NCBI GenBank assembly: GCA_002366565.1
Contig: DFBJ01000003.1
Coordinates: forward strand, 273,956 to 337,955
Direction: 5' to 3'
DNA length: 64,000 nt
Origin: Bacteriovoracaceae bacterium UBA3083
GTDB lineage: Bacteria > Bdellovibrionota > Bacteriovoracia > Bacteriovoracales > Bacteriovoracaceae
Shown here: piece after piece, positions 33,193-42,184 of the stretch
Layout of the letters: every line of letters starts with the position of its first letter
Numbering within the stretch: the stretch's first letter is position 1
Position numbers and translations under genes: made by a program
The notes under the pieces: generated by a model
Database searches by the model: none
The model's input: the letters and a program-made list of their open reading frames with translations, nothing else
What the model was told of the DNA's origin: nothing

Positions 33193-35445
33193 ATGAAGTC
33201 AAAAAAGTTATTAATCATAGCCTCGGTTATTGGCGTTCTCTCTCTAGCTATTTTTACTGGAGCTTATTTTTACGCAAAATCATTAGTAACACCTGAAAAA
33301 GTCAGAGAAATGTCTCTAACTTTCTTAAAGAAGACCTTTCCTAAATCTAAAATTGAGCTTGGTAAAACCGAAATAAATTTTGGGCTATCAATAAATGTTA
33401 ATGTCGATAGTCTCTCAATTACGGGGCCAAAATATGATTTAGCAACTTTGGAAAACCTAAGTATTGATGTACCTATCTTTTCTATCCTTACAGGTGGAGG
33501 AGATTTAACAATTTCCCTTAAATCACCAAATGTTCATTATATAGAGTCTAAAAAATCAAATAATTGGAGTCTGGCCCTCGCTCAGCCTAAGAAAGTCTCA
33601 AAGGCAGAAGCTGTAAAGAATGCACCAGATAAAGTTGCAACATCCGCAGCAATTGGAATACCTACATTTCTATTAAATAGTACTGCAAGTTTAAACGTTA
33701 AGAACTTAATCCTGCACTATCATCTAAAGGATGGAAGTAAGGGAAGTATAAACTTAGAGAAAGTTCTATTTAAGAAGATTGGAGTTAAAACTTCTAGTGC
33801 TTATGAAATTAGCTCAAAGCTGAACTATAAAATGAAGTCTGGTGAAACTGTAGACTTAAATGCATTACTCATTGGTCAGTTTAATCTTACTGAAATAATT
33901 TCAAAACAAAGAATTGAAACAGTATCTGTTTTAAAAATGAGAAATATTAAGCTCCCTGGACTTACTAAAGAACTACCAGAAATAAAAGCTGAGGTTAGTA
34001 CTAGTGTTGAGAAGAGTGGGAAAATTAAAATTGATTCAACAGTTTCATTCTTAGAGAAAAATAAGATTTCAATGTCTGTGCTTCTAAATAATGGGAGTGT
34101 ATCAATTGATAAGATTAACACTGAACTCTTACTTAGCGATCTACTTGAAATCGGAGATATACGAATTGCTTCACTATCTCCAAAAGCTAGTAGTATTAAC
34201 TTAAACGGAAGTTTAAAGGTTAGTAAGAAGGGCTATATTACACCTAATCTTAAATTCTCTCTAGGTCCTGACTTAACATATGTAGACAAGAACTTTACAA
34301 CAAGAACAACTCTGACGGGATCACTAGTTAAGAAAAGCTTTAGTGCAAAGGCCGAGGCAAAAGTATTAGATGGAACTGTGATTTTTCAAAATGTAATGGA
34401 GTTAGATCTTAACAATCCTCCTTCAGCAAAAAATATTCCAAAAAGTAACACTCTTTTAAATATTCAAAATATCTCAATTACTGAAGGTTTAATCCAAGAG
34501 ATGTTATATAAAGGTTCAATAAATAAATCTACAAGTACTGAGTCCACAGGTTCAAAAGCTGTAGAGAAATCAAGTGAGCCTGCGCCTGTTCCACTTATTC
34601 CACCTGGTGATCTCACTATTAAGATGAATAATGTGAAAATAGGGTCTAAGCCTTTTAATTTAGAGTCAAAGATAAACTTATCAAAATCTAAGATAGAGAT
34701 GAGTGATACAAGCTTTAATTTTTCAAACGGAAGTGGAACATCTTCAGCTGTTGTAAATTTAAATCAGAATTCAACGAATGGAGTATTTGATTTTAAATTG
34801 AAAAAGTTCGATCTCATTGCTCTTAAGCCGTTCCTGCCAAAAGAAGTTTTGTCTGCTGTATTAGGAGTGTTTACAGGAAAGGCAAATGGTAAATTTTCTC
34901 TAACAGCAAAAGGAACAATTTACGATGTTTTAACAGATATTAAAGCAACAAATGGAGAGTTGAAGGGTCTTAATCTTGGAGATTACATAAGACCAATTCT
35001 CATGAAAATTCCAAAAGTAGGTGAAAAATATGCAACTAAAGAAGTTGATGTAGATGGAAAATTCTCAAGTCTTTCTTTAAATGGACGATTTACTGAAAAG
35101 TTATACTCTATCAAGTCTACTAAGTTTGTAGATTCAAAAAAGTATTTAGAGATTACAGGAAATGGAAAAGTTAGCCCTCTGGCAGATAAGAAAAGTCAAT
35201 TTGATGTGGTTTATAAAGATCTTTCAGGGAAAGTCTCTAAGGTTCTAAAAAAAGAAATTGGAACAGAAACGGTACCACTTAGATTAGTGGGTAATGGATT
35301 CTCTTTAAAACCTGATATCCAATATACACTTAAGAAAGTTTCTAAGACTGCTGTGAAAGTACAAGCAAAGAAACAAGTGAAAAAGTTTTTAGATAAAAAA
35401 GGTAAGAAGAAAATAAATAAACTATTAAAAGGACTGTTTAATTGA
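33193..35445 (+). CDS. AsmA-family envelope protein
   Basis: A 750-residue inner-membrane-anchored periplasmic protein of the AsmA/YhdP/TamB-like bridge family, thought to move phospholipids to the outer membrane. One N-terminal membrane segment (residues 4-28, ending AKSLVTPEKVREMSLTF) is followed by a long repetitive beta-rich region. The C-terminal AsmA core (about 590-690) includes VLGVFTGKANGKFSLTAKGT and NGELKGLNLGDYIRP. The last 50 residues are a Lys-rich tail. Its TGA overlaps the mtnA start, so the four genes to 37865 form an operon. Confidence 0.82.
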   Translation: MKSKKLLIIASVIGVLSLAIFTGAYFYAKSLVTPEKVREMSLTFLKKTFPKSKIELGKTEINFGLSINVNVDSLSITGPKYDLATLENLSIDVPIFSILTGGGDLTISLKSPNVHYIESKKSNNWSLALAQPKKVSKAEAVKNAPDKVATSAAIGIPTFLLNSTASLNVKNLILHYHLKDGSKGSINLEKVLFKKIGVKTSSAYEISSKLNYKMKSGETVDLNALLIGQFNLTEIISKQRIETVSVLKMRNIKLPGLTKELPEIKAEVSTSVEKSGKIKIDSTVSFLEKNKISMSVLLNNGSVSIDKINTELLLSDLLEIGDIRIASLSPKASSINLNGSLKVSKKGYITPNLKFSLGPDLTYVDKNFTTRTTLTGSLVKKSFSAKAEAKVLDGTVIFQNVMELDLNNPPSAKNIPKSNTLLNIQNISITEGLIQEMLYKGSINKSTSTESTGSKAVEKSSEPAPVPLIPPGDLTIKMNNVKIGSKPFNLESKINLSKSKIEMSDTSFNFSNGSGTSSAVVNLNQNSTNGVFDFKLKKFDLIALKPFLPKEVLSAVLGVFTGKANGKFSLTAKGTIYDVLTDIKATNGELKGLNLGDYIRPILMKIPKVGEKYATKEVDVDGKFSSLSLNGRFTEKLYSIKSTKFVDSKKYLEITGNGKVSPLADKKSQFDVVYKDLSGKVSKVLKKEIGTETVPLRLVGNGFSLKPDIQYTLKKVSKTAVKVQAKKQVKKFLDKKGKKKINKLLKGLFN

Positions 35446-36497
35446 AGAATATAATAAGCCCTCTGACATGGAATAATGGAATATTAAGTTTACTTGATCA
35501 GAGAAAGCTTCCTTTAGAAGAAATTATTGTTGAAAATAGAACAGTTGAAGATGCCTATAATTCTATTAAAGATATGGTCGTAAGAGGAGCTCCTTTGATT
35601 GGCTTCACTGGTATCTTTGGAATGGCCCTATTTGCTAGAACTAATAAAGAAGCAAATGTTGAAGATTATATAAAAGCAGCAGACTATTTGAATTCTTCTA
35701 GACCCACTGCTGTGAATCTAGCTTATGAGTTAGAGAGATGTGTTGAGATTGTAAAAAGTGCTTTTTCAAATAATACCTCATTAGAAATTGAATCTTTATT
35801 AGTAAAGTTTGGATATGAGCAACTTGATCTTATCCATAGAGACAATCTTTCAATGGCCGAAACGGCAATGAAAGATCTTGAAAATAGGCTTGGAAAGAAA
35901 AAATATAGAATAATGACTCTTTGTAATACTGGGTACCTTGCCTGTGGACCAATGGGGACTGCTCTAGGTGTAATTTCTCATTTATATGAGAATGATAGAG
36001 TAGAGCACGTTTACGCGTCAGAGACTAGGCCATATATGCAAGGAATTAGACTGACATCTTATGAGTTAAAAAAACAAAATATTCCACATGATATTGTTGT
36101 CGAAGGTTCATTTTCATATCTTATGAAAAACAAGCTCATAGATGCAATATTTATCGGTGCAGATAGGATTGTTAGAAATGGTGATACGGCAAATAAAATA
36201 GGGTCATCAACTCTTAGTATTGTGGCAAAACACTATGGCGTTCCATTCTTTGTTGTCGCTCCAACAAGCTCTTTTGATTTCTCATCAGAATCTGGAGAGT
36301 CGATTCCTATTGAAATGAGAGATCAAAATGAAATTCTTTTTGTAAGAGAACAAAGAGTAGCACCACTAGAAACATCTGCTCTGAACCCTAGCTTTGACGT
36401 TACAGATGCTGAATGTATAACAGGTATTATTTGTGAAGAAGGGATTATTAGTCCTGTAAGTAAAGATAATCTTTTAAAGATAACGGGAAGAAAATGA
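35442..36497 (+). CDS. mtnA: methylthioribose-1-phosphate isomerase MtnA
   Basis: A 351-residue eIF2B-alpha-like enzyme of methionine salvage, converting methylthioribose-1-P to methylthioribulose-1-P. Catalytic Cys161 lies in TLCNTGYLACG, and Asp241 in FIGADRIVRNGDTANKIG; the RGAPLIG phosphate motif is at 48-54. Start is TTG, which overlaps the asmA-like stop (TTGA); AAAGGA lies 9 bases upstream. No other methionine-salvage gene is in the window. MtnA and the related isomerases are close, so ribose-1,5-bisphosphate isomerase is a less likely alternative. Confidence 0.9.
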   Translation: MKNIISPLTWNNGILSLLDQRKLPLEEIIVENRTVEDAYNSIKDMVVRGAPLIGFTGIFGMALFARTNKEANVEDYIKAADYLNSSRPTAVNLAYELERCVEIVKSAFSNNTSLEIESLLVKFGYEQLDLIHRDNLSMAETAMKDLENRLGKKKYRIMTLCNTGYLACGPMGTALGVISHLYENDRVEHVYASETRPYMQGIRLTSYELKKQNIPHDIVVEGSFSYLMKNKLIDAIFIGADRIVRNGDTANKIGSSTLSIVAKHYGVPFFVVAPTSSFDFSSESGESIPIEMRDQNEILFVREQRVAPLETSALNPSFDVTDAECITGIICEEGIISPVSKDNLLKITGRK

Positions 36498-37402
36498 TAA
36501 GAGCAAGTATTGATATTGGTTCGAATAGTTGTCTTCTTTTAGTTCTAGAGATTAAAGGTGAATCAATAACTACTCTAGAGAGTCATTCCCGAATCACTTC
36601 CTTAGGAAAAGATTTAGATGTGAATAAATGCTTTTTAGATGAGTCTATTAAATCAACACTTCAAGCATTAAGTGACTACAGTAATATTCTTTCAAAGTAT
36701 GATATTGACTCTCGTGAAGTTATTGTCACAGCGACAGAAGCATCTAGGGTTGCAAACAATTTTGATGATCTATCAGTTCCGGCCAAAAAAGATTTTAATT
36801 TCGAAATTCAAAGAATTTCTGGAGAGGGAGAAGCTTTCTATACTGCTTTCGGTGTAGCTATGGGAGTAGAAGATAAGTCTTCAAATATCACTATCATGGA
36901 TATTGGAGGAGCATCAACTGAGCTTATAAATGTTCAATTAGATGACTTTAAGATTATTAATTCTGTAAGTCTTCCTATCGGTTCAGTGAGAGCAACCAAT
37001 TGGATTAAGAATAAAGCTTTTGATGTTGAACTCAAAAAGATTCTTGGTGAATATGAGCTAGATTCTTTTAAAGTAAAGAGGCTTATCTGTGTTGCTGGAA
37101 CTATGACAACTGTTGCTGCAATTATTGAAAAAATGAGCACGTTCAATGAAGATAAAATTCAAGGGTTAACTTTTTCAAGAGAGTCCTTAGATTTATTAAA
37201 GGCAGAACTAGAAAATAAATCTGGAGATGAAATTCTCGAGCATTACCCTATATGTGGTAAAAGAGCTTTTAGTATCTATGGTGGTGCTTTAGTTGCGAGT
37301 AAGCTTTCAAGTTACTTAAATGTTTCTGAATTTGAGATATCTACTTATGGCCTTCGTTATGGTGTAGCAATAAAGGGAAGTATTGATGAACGATTTATCT
37401 AA
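36494..37402 (+). CDS. Ppx/GppA-family phosphatase
   Basis: A 302-residue ASKHA-fold exopolyphosphatase or pppGpp phosphatase. ASIDIGSNSCLLLVLE is the phosphate-1 motif, SGEGEAFYTAFGV the family GEEEA-like motif, and IMDIGGASTELI the phosphate-2 loop; VAGTMTTVAAI is the adenosine-side motif. It is the short form, lacking the HD domain of long Ppx. It may link polyphosphate or (p)ppGpp levels to the stringent response. ATGA overlap with mtnA indicates coupling. Confidence 0.9.
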   Translation: MIRASIDIGSNSCLLLVLEIKGESITTLESHSRITSLGKDLDVNKCFLDESIKSTLQALSDYSNILSKYDIDSREVIVTATEASRVANNFDDLSVPAKKDFNFEIQRISGEGEAFYTAFGVAMGVEDKSSNITIMDIGGASTELINVQLDDFKIINSVSLPIGSVRATNWIKNKAFDVELKKILGEYELDSFKVKRLICVAGTMTTVAAIIEKMSTFNEDKIQGLTFSRESLDLLKAELENKSGDEILEHYPICGKRAFSIYGGALVASKLSSYLNVSEFEISTYGLRYGVAIKGSIDERFI

Positions 37403-37865
37403 AGAAGATAATTTTAGAGATATTGTTAAAATAAAAAAAGGATCCGTTTTATTTCATGAGGGAGAAAAGTCTTCATACTTATATATAGTTGCAAAGGGAA
37501 AAGTTCTCTTAGTTAAAGAAGATGAAGATGGAATTCGCTCTCTTGGCATAACAGGTGAGAAGAACTTCATTGGTGTGTTATCAATGTTTAATGATGAAAA
37601 AAGATACGCCTCAGCGATAGCACTTGAAGATACGGACGTATTTATGATTAAGAAATCAGATATACGAAAAGTACTAAAAGATTGTCCTGAATGGGTTACG
37701 AATATAATGGTTACTTTGACTGATAGGCTTCGTGATGTTGATGAATTAATGCGCGAGCATCGAGTCGTTTCTAGTGAATTAGAGAATGATTTTGAGTTAA
37801 ATAATATTGAAAAGAAAGAAATGAAAGATGCTTTAAAGGAATATAGAAGTAGAAGAGGTATTTAG
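37386..37865 (+). CDS. cyclic-nucleotide-binding-domain protein without DNA-binding domain
   Basis: A 159-residue protein. Residues 12-110 form the Crp-type jelly roll (IKKGSVLFHEGEKSSYLYIVAKGKVLLV). The phosphate-binding cassette, normally G-E-L-A plus R-A-A, reads IGVLSMFNDEKRYASA, so the Glu is Val and the Arg is Tyr; nucleotide binding may be lost or altered. There is no helix-turn-helix: the C-terminal 45 residues are a charged helix. The start ATG 37386 has AAGGGAAG upstream and lies inside the end of the phosphatase gene. Likely a protein-protein regulator. Confidence 0.75.
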   Translation: MNDLSKEDNFRDIVKIKKGSVLFHEGEKSSYLYIVAKGKVLLVKEDEDGIRSLGITGEKNFIGVLSMFNDEKRYASAIALEDTDVFMIKKSDIRKVLKDCPEWVTNIMVTLTDRLRDVDELMREHRVVSSELENDFELNNIEKKEMKDALKEYRSRRGI

Positions 37866-37886
37866 ATAACCTCTTCTATGTTTATT

Positions 37887-38318
37887 TTAGTTTAGCTTTA
37901 TTTGCTGTCTTCTATTTAGAGTCGCAATTGTTTGAACAATCTTTTCTCTAGCTTTTGAGATAGAATCATTTTCATTATTCAATCTAGCTTTCATTGCATG
38001 ATATGCCTTTTCTGCATACTCTCTTGGTAGAGAAGAAAGTGCCTTCTTTTGGAATTCAATAGAACAAGCTTTTATAGCAACACCAAAGACTCCTGAGTGA
38101 ACATTTCTACACAATGTCTTTAGATCAAATTCATTCAATTTATAGATATCATTAAAAGAGATACTCTTTTCTTGAAGTTCCGCAGCAAGCTGTGGATTTC
38201 TTTTTTGAATATTTTTAAATAATGTCGCCTTTTCTTCCTCTGGCATTATTTGGAGCATTTCTATTATTTGAGCTTTTCCATTAATAAAAACTCCATTCGG
38301 TGTATTATTCGCGTCCAT
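37887..38318 (-). CDS. orphan FliG-like (ARM-C/FliG-C) protein
   Basis: A 143-residue protein resembling the C-terminal half of the flagellar switch protein FliG. IIEMLQIMPEEEKATLFKNI aligns with the FliG ARM-C helix pair (I-x-L-M-x-x-x-x-E-E-A), and SFNDIYKLNEFDLKTLCRNV, then VAIKACSIEFQKKALSSLP aligns with FliG's FENLVDVDDRSIQRLLQEV and LIALKGAEQPLREKFLRNM. The FliG N-terminal FliF-binding domain is missing, and the acidic torque pair (Asp-Asp) is replaced by His-Ala in my alignment. 16 bases downstream of a coiled-coil gene. It might modify a motor or another complex; function inferred. Confidence 0.6.
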   Translation of the reverse strand: MDANNTPNGVFINGKAQIIEMLQIMPEEEKATLFKNIQKRNPQLAAELQEKSISFNDIYKLNEFDLKTLCRNVHSGVFGVAIKACSIEFQKKALSSLPREYAEKAYHAMKARLNNENDSISKAREKIVQTIATLNRRQQIKLN

Positions 38319-38334
38319 AATCTATCTCCAGTTA

Positions 38335-38757
38335 CTAGGCTTCTTCCCACTTCATTTTTTCTTTCATATATCTTTGGCGGGCATTATCAATAGTATTTTG
38401 ATGTGATTCTACAAGGTGTTGAATTTCAGTTTCCTGACTTTCTTTAACCTCATTTACTTGATCGTCATGAGCTTTTCTTAGATTCTGTAGCTCTTCTTTC
38501 AGTCTTTCATTTTCAAGCATTACGTTTTGGTTTTGCTTTGATCTAATATCTGAAAGCTTTTGCTCTAAGTCTATTTCAAGCGAATTTATTTTCTTTTCAT
38601 AATTGTCTTTTAAACGACTCAATTGAGTTTCATTCTTTTTAACTTCTTTACCAAACTCTCTCTCATGCTCATCTCGGAGCTTTCTAAGTTCTGAGTTGTA
38701 TCTTTTTTCCTCTGATTCTTTGAATCTGGAAGCTTTAAGATGGGTAATATTTGTCAT
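38335..38757 (-). CDS. coiled-coil protein
   Basis: A 140-residue protein that is almost entirely heptad-patterned coiled coil (residues 12-135: RYNSELRKLRDEHEREFG, LKDNYEKKINSLEIDLEQK, LENERLKEELQNLRKAH). Start taken at the ATG 38757; a GTG at 38769 is possible. No membrane segment. It lies directly upstream of the FliG-like gene, so the two probably form a complex. FliH-like proteins are also coiled coils, but no FliH signature is visible. Confidence 0.55.
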   Translation of the reverse strand: MTNITHLKASRFKESEEKRYNSELRKLRDEHEREFGKEVKKNETQLSRLKDNYEKKINSLEIDLEQKLSDIRSKQNQNVMLENERLKEELQNLRKAHDDQVNEVKESQETEIQHLVESHQNTIDNARQRYMKEKMKWEEA

Positions 38758-38848
38758 AATTAGACTCACGAGAAAATGTTTTGCAGATATGTACTCTGCG
38801 ACACTATAATTTTACGAGATCAGTACTAGTTGTTACAAGGAGGCAAAT

Positions 38849-40030
38849 ATGACGTCTATTGATTCGAGTAAAATATACCTAGTTAGCGGTAAGAGAACTC
38901 CGTTTGGTAAGTTTGGAGGATCATTAAAAGATATATCTCCGGTAGACCTCGCAGTAACTGCAGCAAAGGGCGCTTTAGAAGATTCAGGCCTTAGTTCTGA
39001 TAAAATTCAACATGTTATACTTGGAAATGTTGTTACCTCAACTACTGATACTATCTATGGTGGACGCCATCTTGCTCTTAAACTCGGATGTCCTGAAGAA
39101 GTTCCTGGCTATAATGTTAACCGACTTTGTGGGTCGGGTATTCAATCTATTCTTGATGGTTTTAGAATGATTAAGGCCGGTGAGCATGAGTGTGTACTTG
39201 CTGCTGGTACTGAAAATATGTCACTTGTTCCTCATTTAACTTATGGTGCAAGGTTTGGAACGAAATACGGACCATTGAAGAATGTAGACATGTTGCTAGA
39301 TTCTCTGACTGATAAGTTCACACAATCTCCTATGGGGATTACAGCTGAGAAACTCTCAAAGAAATTTAATATTAGTAGAGAGGCATGTGATGAGTACTCA
39401 CTAAAGTCTCATCAAAAGGCCACGAAAGCCTATGCTGATGGACATCTACAAGGTGAAATCACTCCTGTTACTTTAAAAAGAGGTGTATGTGAGAAAGATG
39501 AGCACTTAAGAGAAGATGCTTCAATTGCAGATATGAATAAGTTGAGAGCCTCTTTTCAAGAAGGTGGAGTTGTTACTCCTGGATCTGCTTCAGGTATTGT
39601 TGATGGTGCAGCTGCTGTTATTTTAGCTTCTGGAAAATTTTGTCAAGACAATGGAATCACTCCAATGGCCGAAGTTGTTGATGGATGTGTTGTAGGTGTT
39701 GATCCAACAATAATGGGGATTGGACCAAGCCCAGCAATTAAGAAGTTATTAACTGCAAATAAAATGGAATTAAAAGATATAGATCTTGTAGAAATTAATG
39801 AAGCCTTTTCGGGACAGACTCTTTCTTGCATTAAAGATTTAGATCTGGATGACTCTAAGTTGAATATTTGGGGAGGAGCAATAGCTCTTGGACATCCACT
39901 TGGCGCATCAGGAACACGAATTACTTTAACGCTTGCTAGACAATTACATGCTGTTAAGGGAGAATTTGGAATTGCCTCTGCCTGCATAGGTGGTGGTCAA
40001 GGAATCGCAGTATTAATTAAAAAGGTTTAG
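38849..40030 (+). CDS. acetyl-CoA acetyltransferase (thiolase)
   Basis: A 393-residue thiolase condensing or cleaving acetoacetyl-CoA. The nucleophile Cys94 is in NRLCGSGIQS, His349 in GGAIALGHPLGASG and the second catalytic Cys379 in ASACIGGGQG. Length and motifs match the biosynthetic type. ACAAGGAGG precedes the ATG. A short gap separates it from the next gene. It could feed beta-oxidation, polyhydroxybutyrate or mevalonate metabolism; none of those partners is in the window. Confidence 0.94.
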   Translation: MTSIDSSKIYLVSGKRTPFGKFGGSLKDISPVDLAVTAAKGALEDSGLSSDKIQHVILGNVVTSTTDTIYGGRHLALKLGCPEEVPGYNVNRLCGSGIQSILDGFRMIKAGEHECVLAAGTENMSLVPHLTYGARFGTKYGPLKNVDMLLDSLTDKFTQSPMGITAEKLSKKFNISREACDEYSLKSHQKATKAYADGHLQGEITPVTLKRGVCEKDEHLREDASIADMNKLRASFQEGGVVTPGSASGIVDGAAAVILASGKFCQDNGITPMAEVVDGCVVGVDPTIMGIGPSPAIKKLLTANKMELKDIDLVEINEAFSGQTLSCIKDLDLDDSKLNIWGGAIALGHPLGASGTRITLTLARQLHAVKGEFGIASACIGGGQGIAVLIKKV

Positions 40031-40039
40031 TAAAAATAA

Positions 40040-41341
40040 ATGGAAAAAATCTTAGTTCATAAAGAAGATTTTGATGAGTTTCGCTCTTGGTTAGGTTTAA
40101 ATATTGAATCTATTACCTGGCAGGGGCGTTTTCATCATGAATTTGAAGAATTCTGGAAGTTATTCTTCTTAGATGGACTTTCTTTAATCCAGATCTCAGC
40201 AAGATTTGACTACGCAACTTCAAATACAAAGATAGGACCAATAATCTCTTGGTTCCAGTGGGTGCGTGATAAGTTTATAAGCTTTATATTCATAAAAAAT
40301 GAAATAACAATTTTGGAACTTTCTCAGCAATTGAATATGGGTGTGTCTGAACTTGCATCTACTCTAAGAGTATTCTTTGTTGAGGTGTATCCTCATTATG
40401 AAGACTATTTTTCAGAAGTTTTCCAAGTTGGAAATAAGGCCTCACCAAATATTTACTGCAAGTATAAAGACTTGAAAGATAAGTTTAACTTAGAAGAAAT
40501 TTTTAGAGGAAGTCATGAAGAAGAAATCATGCCTGCTTTAGAGGTTACTCTGTATGACGAATGGTCTATTTTTCTTGAAAAAATGAAAAAGGATCTCTTT
40601 CACCCAGAATTTAATTTATCAAAAATTAGAAAGAATGCCTCTCTTAAGAAGCAGGCCATATTTATTGCTGAAGTCTTTGTCTTACTACTTGTTGGGACAG
40701 GAATTTTCTATGTTTTAAAATATGGAAATGAGTCTTTTGAAAAGTATTTAACTGAAAAGATTTCTGTCTATGAGCCTCAGTTTAAATGGCTAGATAAAAA
40801 CTTAACTTTTAAGCCTACTGAAACAGAAGAAGAAAAGTCCTTCCCTTTAAATATAGGTGCCATTGAAGAAGTTGATGATACGGCTAGCCAGCTTGGTGAA
40901 GTTTTAGTTGAAGAAGAAAGACTTGAGGCGGAGTCGGAAGTTGTTTTAACTTCAATGGACTCTCTTCCGCGAGATTTTGAGATTGCAGGTCTTGAGCAAT
41001 CTGAATATGAAGAATTAAGACAGCGTGGTTATAGAGACTCTAGATACGGTAATACAAAAGTATACCGTGTTATGATGAAGTCTGTAGATACAAGTAGAGT
41101 TAGAGTGAGCTTAGATGATCTCTTGAAAAAATATGAAGTTACTCAGGTAGATAATGTTAAGCCTGGTTTAGCCGTTCCAGGTGGATATTACTATAACCTC
41201 TATGTACCAAGGGCAAAGCTTAAAGAGTTTATGGCCCAAGTTAATGAGGTAGATGATACGGTTATTTATGAAAGTAGGACTAGGACTGTGAGGAACCCTC
41301 CAGGAAAGAATAAAGTTTTTATATGGGTGAAGAAATTATGA
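40040..41341 (+). CDS. single-pass membrane protein of unknown function
   Basis: A 433-residue protein I do not recognise. Residues 1-195 are predicted cytoplasmic, with two segments like degenerate helix-turn-helix units (LSLIQISARFDYATSN and ITILELSQQLNMGVSE). A basic stretch (LSKIRKNASLKKQ) precedes one membrane helix (AIFIAEVFVLLLVGTGIFYVL, about 210-230). The periplasmic 200 residues are acidic, then end in a small domain (YRVMMKSVDTSRVRVSLDDLLKKY). This layout suggests a transmembrane regulator or envelope-sensing protein, by analogy only. The next lipoprotein gene starts 4 bases before its stop. Confidence 0.6.
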   Translation: MEKILVHKEDFDEFRSWLGLNIESITWQGRFHHEFEEFWKLFFLDGLSLIQISARFDYATSNTKIGPIISWFQWVRDKFISFIFIKNEITILELSQQLNMGVSELASTLRVFFVEVYPHYEDYFSEVFQVGNKASPNIYCKYKDLKDKFNLEEIFRGSHEEEIMPALEVTLYDEWSIFLEKMKKDLFHPEFNLSKIRKNASLKKQAIFIAEVFVLLLVGTGIFYVLKYGNESFEKYLTEKISVYEPQFKWLDKNLTFKPTETEEEKSFPLNIGAIEEVDDTASQLGEVLVEEERLEAESEVVLTSMDSLPRDFEIAGLEQSEYEELRQRGYRDSRYGNTKVYRVMMKSVDTSRVRVSLDDLLKKYEVTQVDNVKPGLAVPGGYYYNLYVPRAKLKEFMAQVNEVDDTVIYESRTRTVRNPPGKNKVFIWVKKL

Positions 41342-41514
41342 AAAAAATATTATGTTATTCAATGCTTATGATTTTAATTACTTCTTGTTCTTCAAGTACA
41401 AACCAAGCAATTAAAGAAGACGTGAATGAGAAAACAGAAGAAGTAACTAATAAGGTAAAGAAGAGGAAAGGCTATTGCTCTCCTCTAGATAAAGCTTTAG
41501 ATAAGTGTAAATAA
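41338..41514 (+). CDS. small lipoprotein
   Basis: A 58-residue lipoprotein. Signal MKKILCYSMLMILITSC has a lipobox-like ITSC with Cys17 as the lipidated residue, followed by Ser-rich SSSTNQ and a Lys/Glu tail with two more Cys near the end (GYCSPLDKALDKCK). ATG 41338 overlaps the stop of the preceding gene (ATGA), so they are translationally coupled and may work together at the envelope. Confidence 0.65.
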   Translation: MKKILCYSMLMILITSCSSSTNQAIKEDVNEKTEEVTNKVKKRKGYCSPLDKALDKCK

Positions 41515-41518
41515 TTTA

Positions 41519-42064
41519 TTACATTTGACCGTCTGGTATTTCAAAGAGTCCTTTTACTTTTCTAAGTAGAGTGTGACTCTTACCTAGGTAGTACCATTGT
41601 CTAAAAAAACCAATAACCATTGAAGCGATAAAACCGTAAATAACTCCTGAGTGAGTTGTTTTGGCCACAAGTCCTGTATCGTGTGCTCCTCCTAAAAGAA
41701 ATCCGATCATTCCAAGAATTAACATTAAGATAGTCCATGGAATTGTTTGTCTCTTACAAAGGTCTGCCTCATGAACAAATCTTTTAACCTTTTTAATATA
41801 TGGAGCTAAATCTTCAGGAGCTTCTTCGAAAAGTTCTCCTAAGTTATTTTCTGAGTGTAGGATTAGATCAATATTGTTTACAAGCCTTGCAACCCCAATG
41901 AAATAAAACATCACAAATGCTTGAGCAAAAATAGTATAAATGAAAACCATAATGGCCAAGTGAATGTGTGAAAGATCGACTAAATCATAACCTAAAGCTT
42001 TTGATGCTGTGAGTAAGACTGTGCCAACCATGATTAAGATCAAAGTTCTAAGTAAATTTGCCAT
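41519..42064 (-). CDS. integral membrane protein of unknown function
   Basis: A 181-residue protein with about four membrane helices (residues 5-25, 34-60, 108-128 and 140-160) and a cytoplasmic loop at 60-105. It carries HIHLAIMVFIYTIFAQ and GAHDTGLVAKTTHSGVIYG; the scattered His are reminiscent of haem-binding membrane proteins, but no family was recognised. It converges on the small lipoprotein gene with 4 bases between stops. It is divergent from the bc-complex operon, about 120 bases away. Confidence 0.55.
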   Translation of the reverse strand: MANLLRTLILIMVGTVLLTASKALGYDLVDLSHIHLAIMVFIYTIFAQAFVMFYFIGVARLVNNIDLILHSENNLGELFEEAPEDLAPYIKKVKRFVHEADLCKRQTIPWTILMLILGMIGFLLGGAHDTGLVAKTTHSGVIYGFIASMVIGFFRQWYYLGKSHTLLRKVKGLFEIPDGQM

Positions 42065-42184
42065 TTTCTGTGCCCGTATAAGTTTTTATTCAATTGTCAT
42101 AATAGTGTAGATTTGTTACTAAAAGCACTATTAAATTGAAAATGAACATAGTCCAATAATAGGCAATTGAAAAGGCTCAATTCG

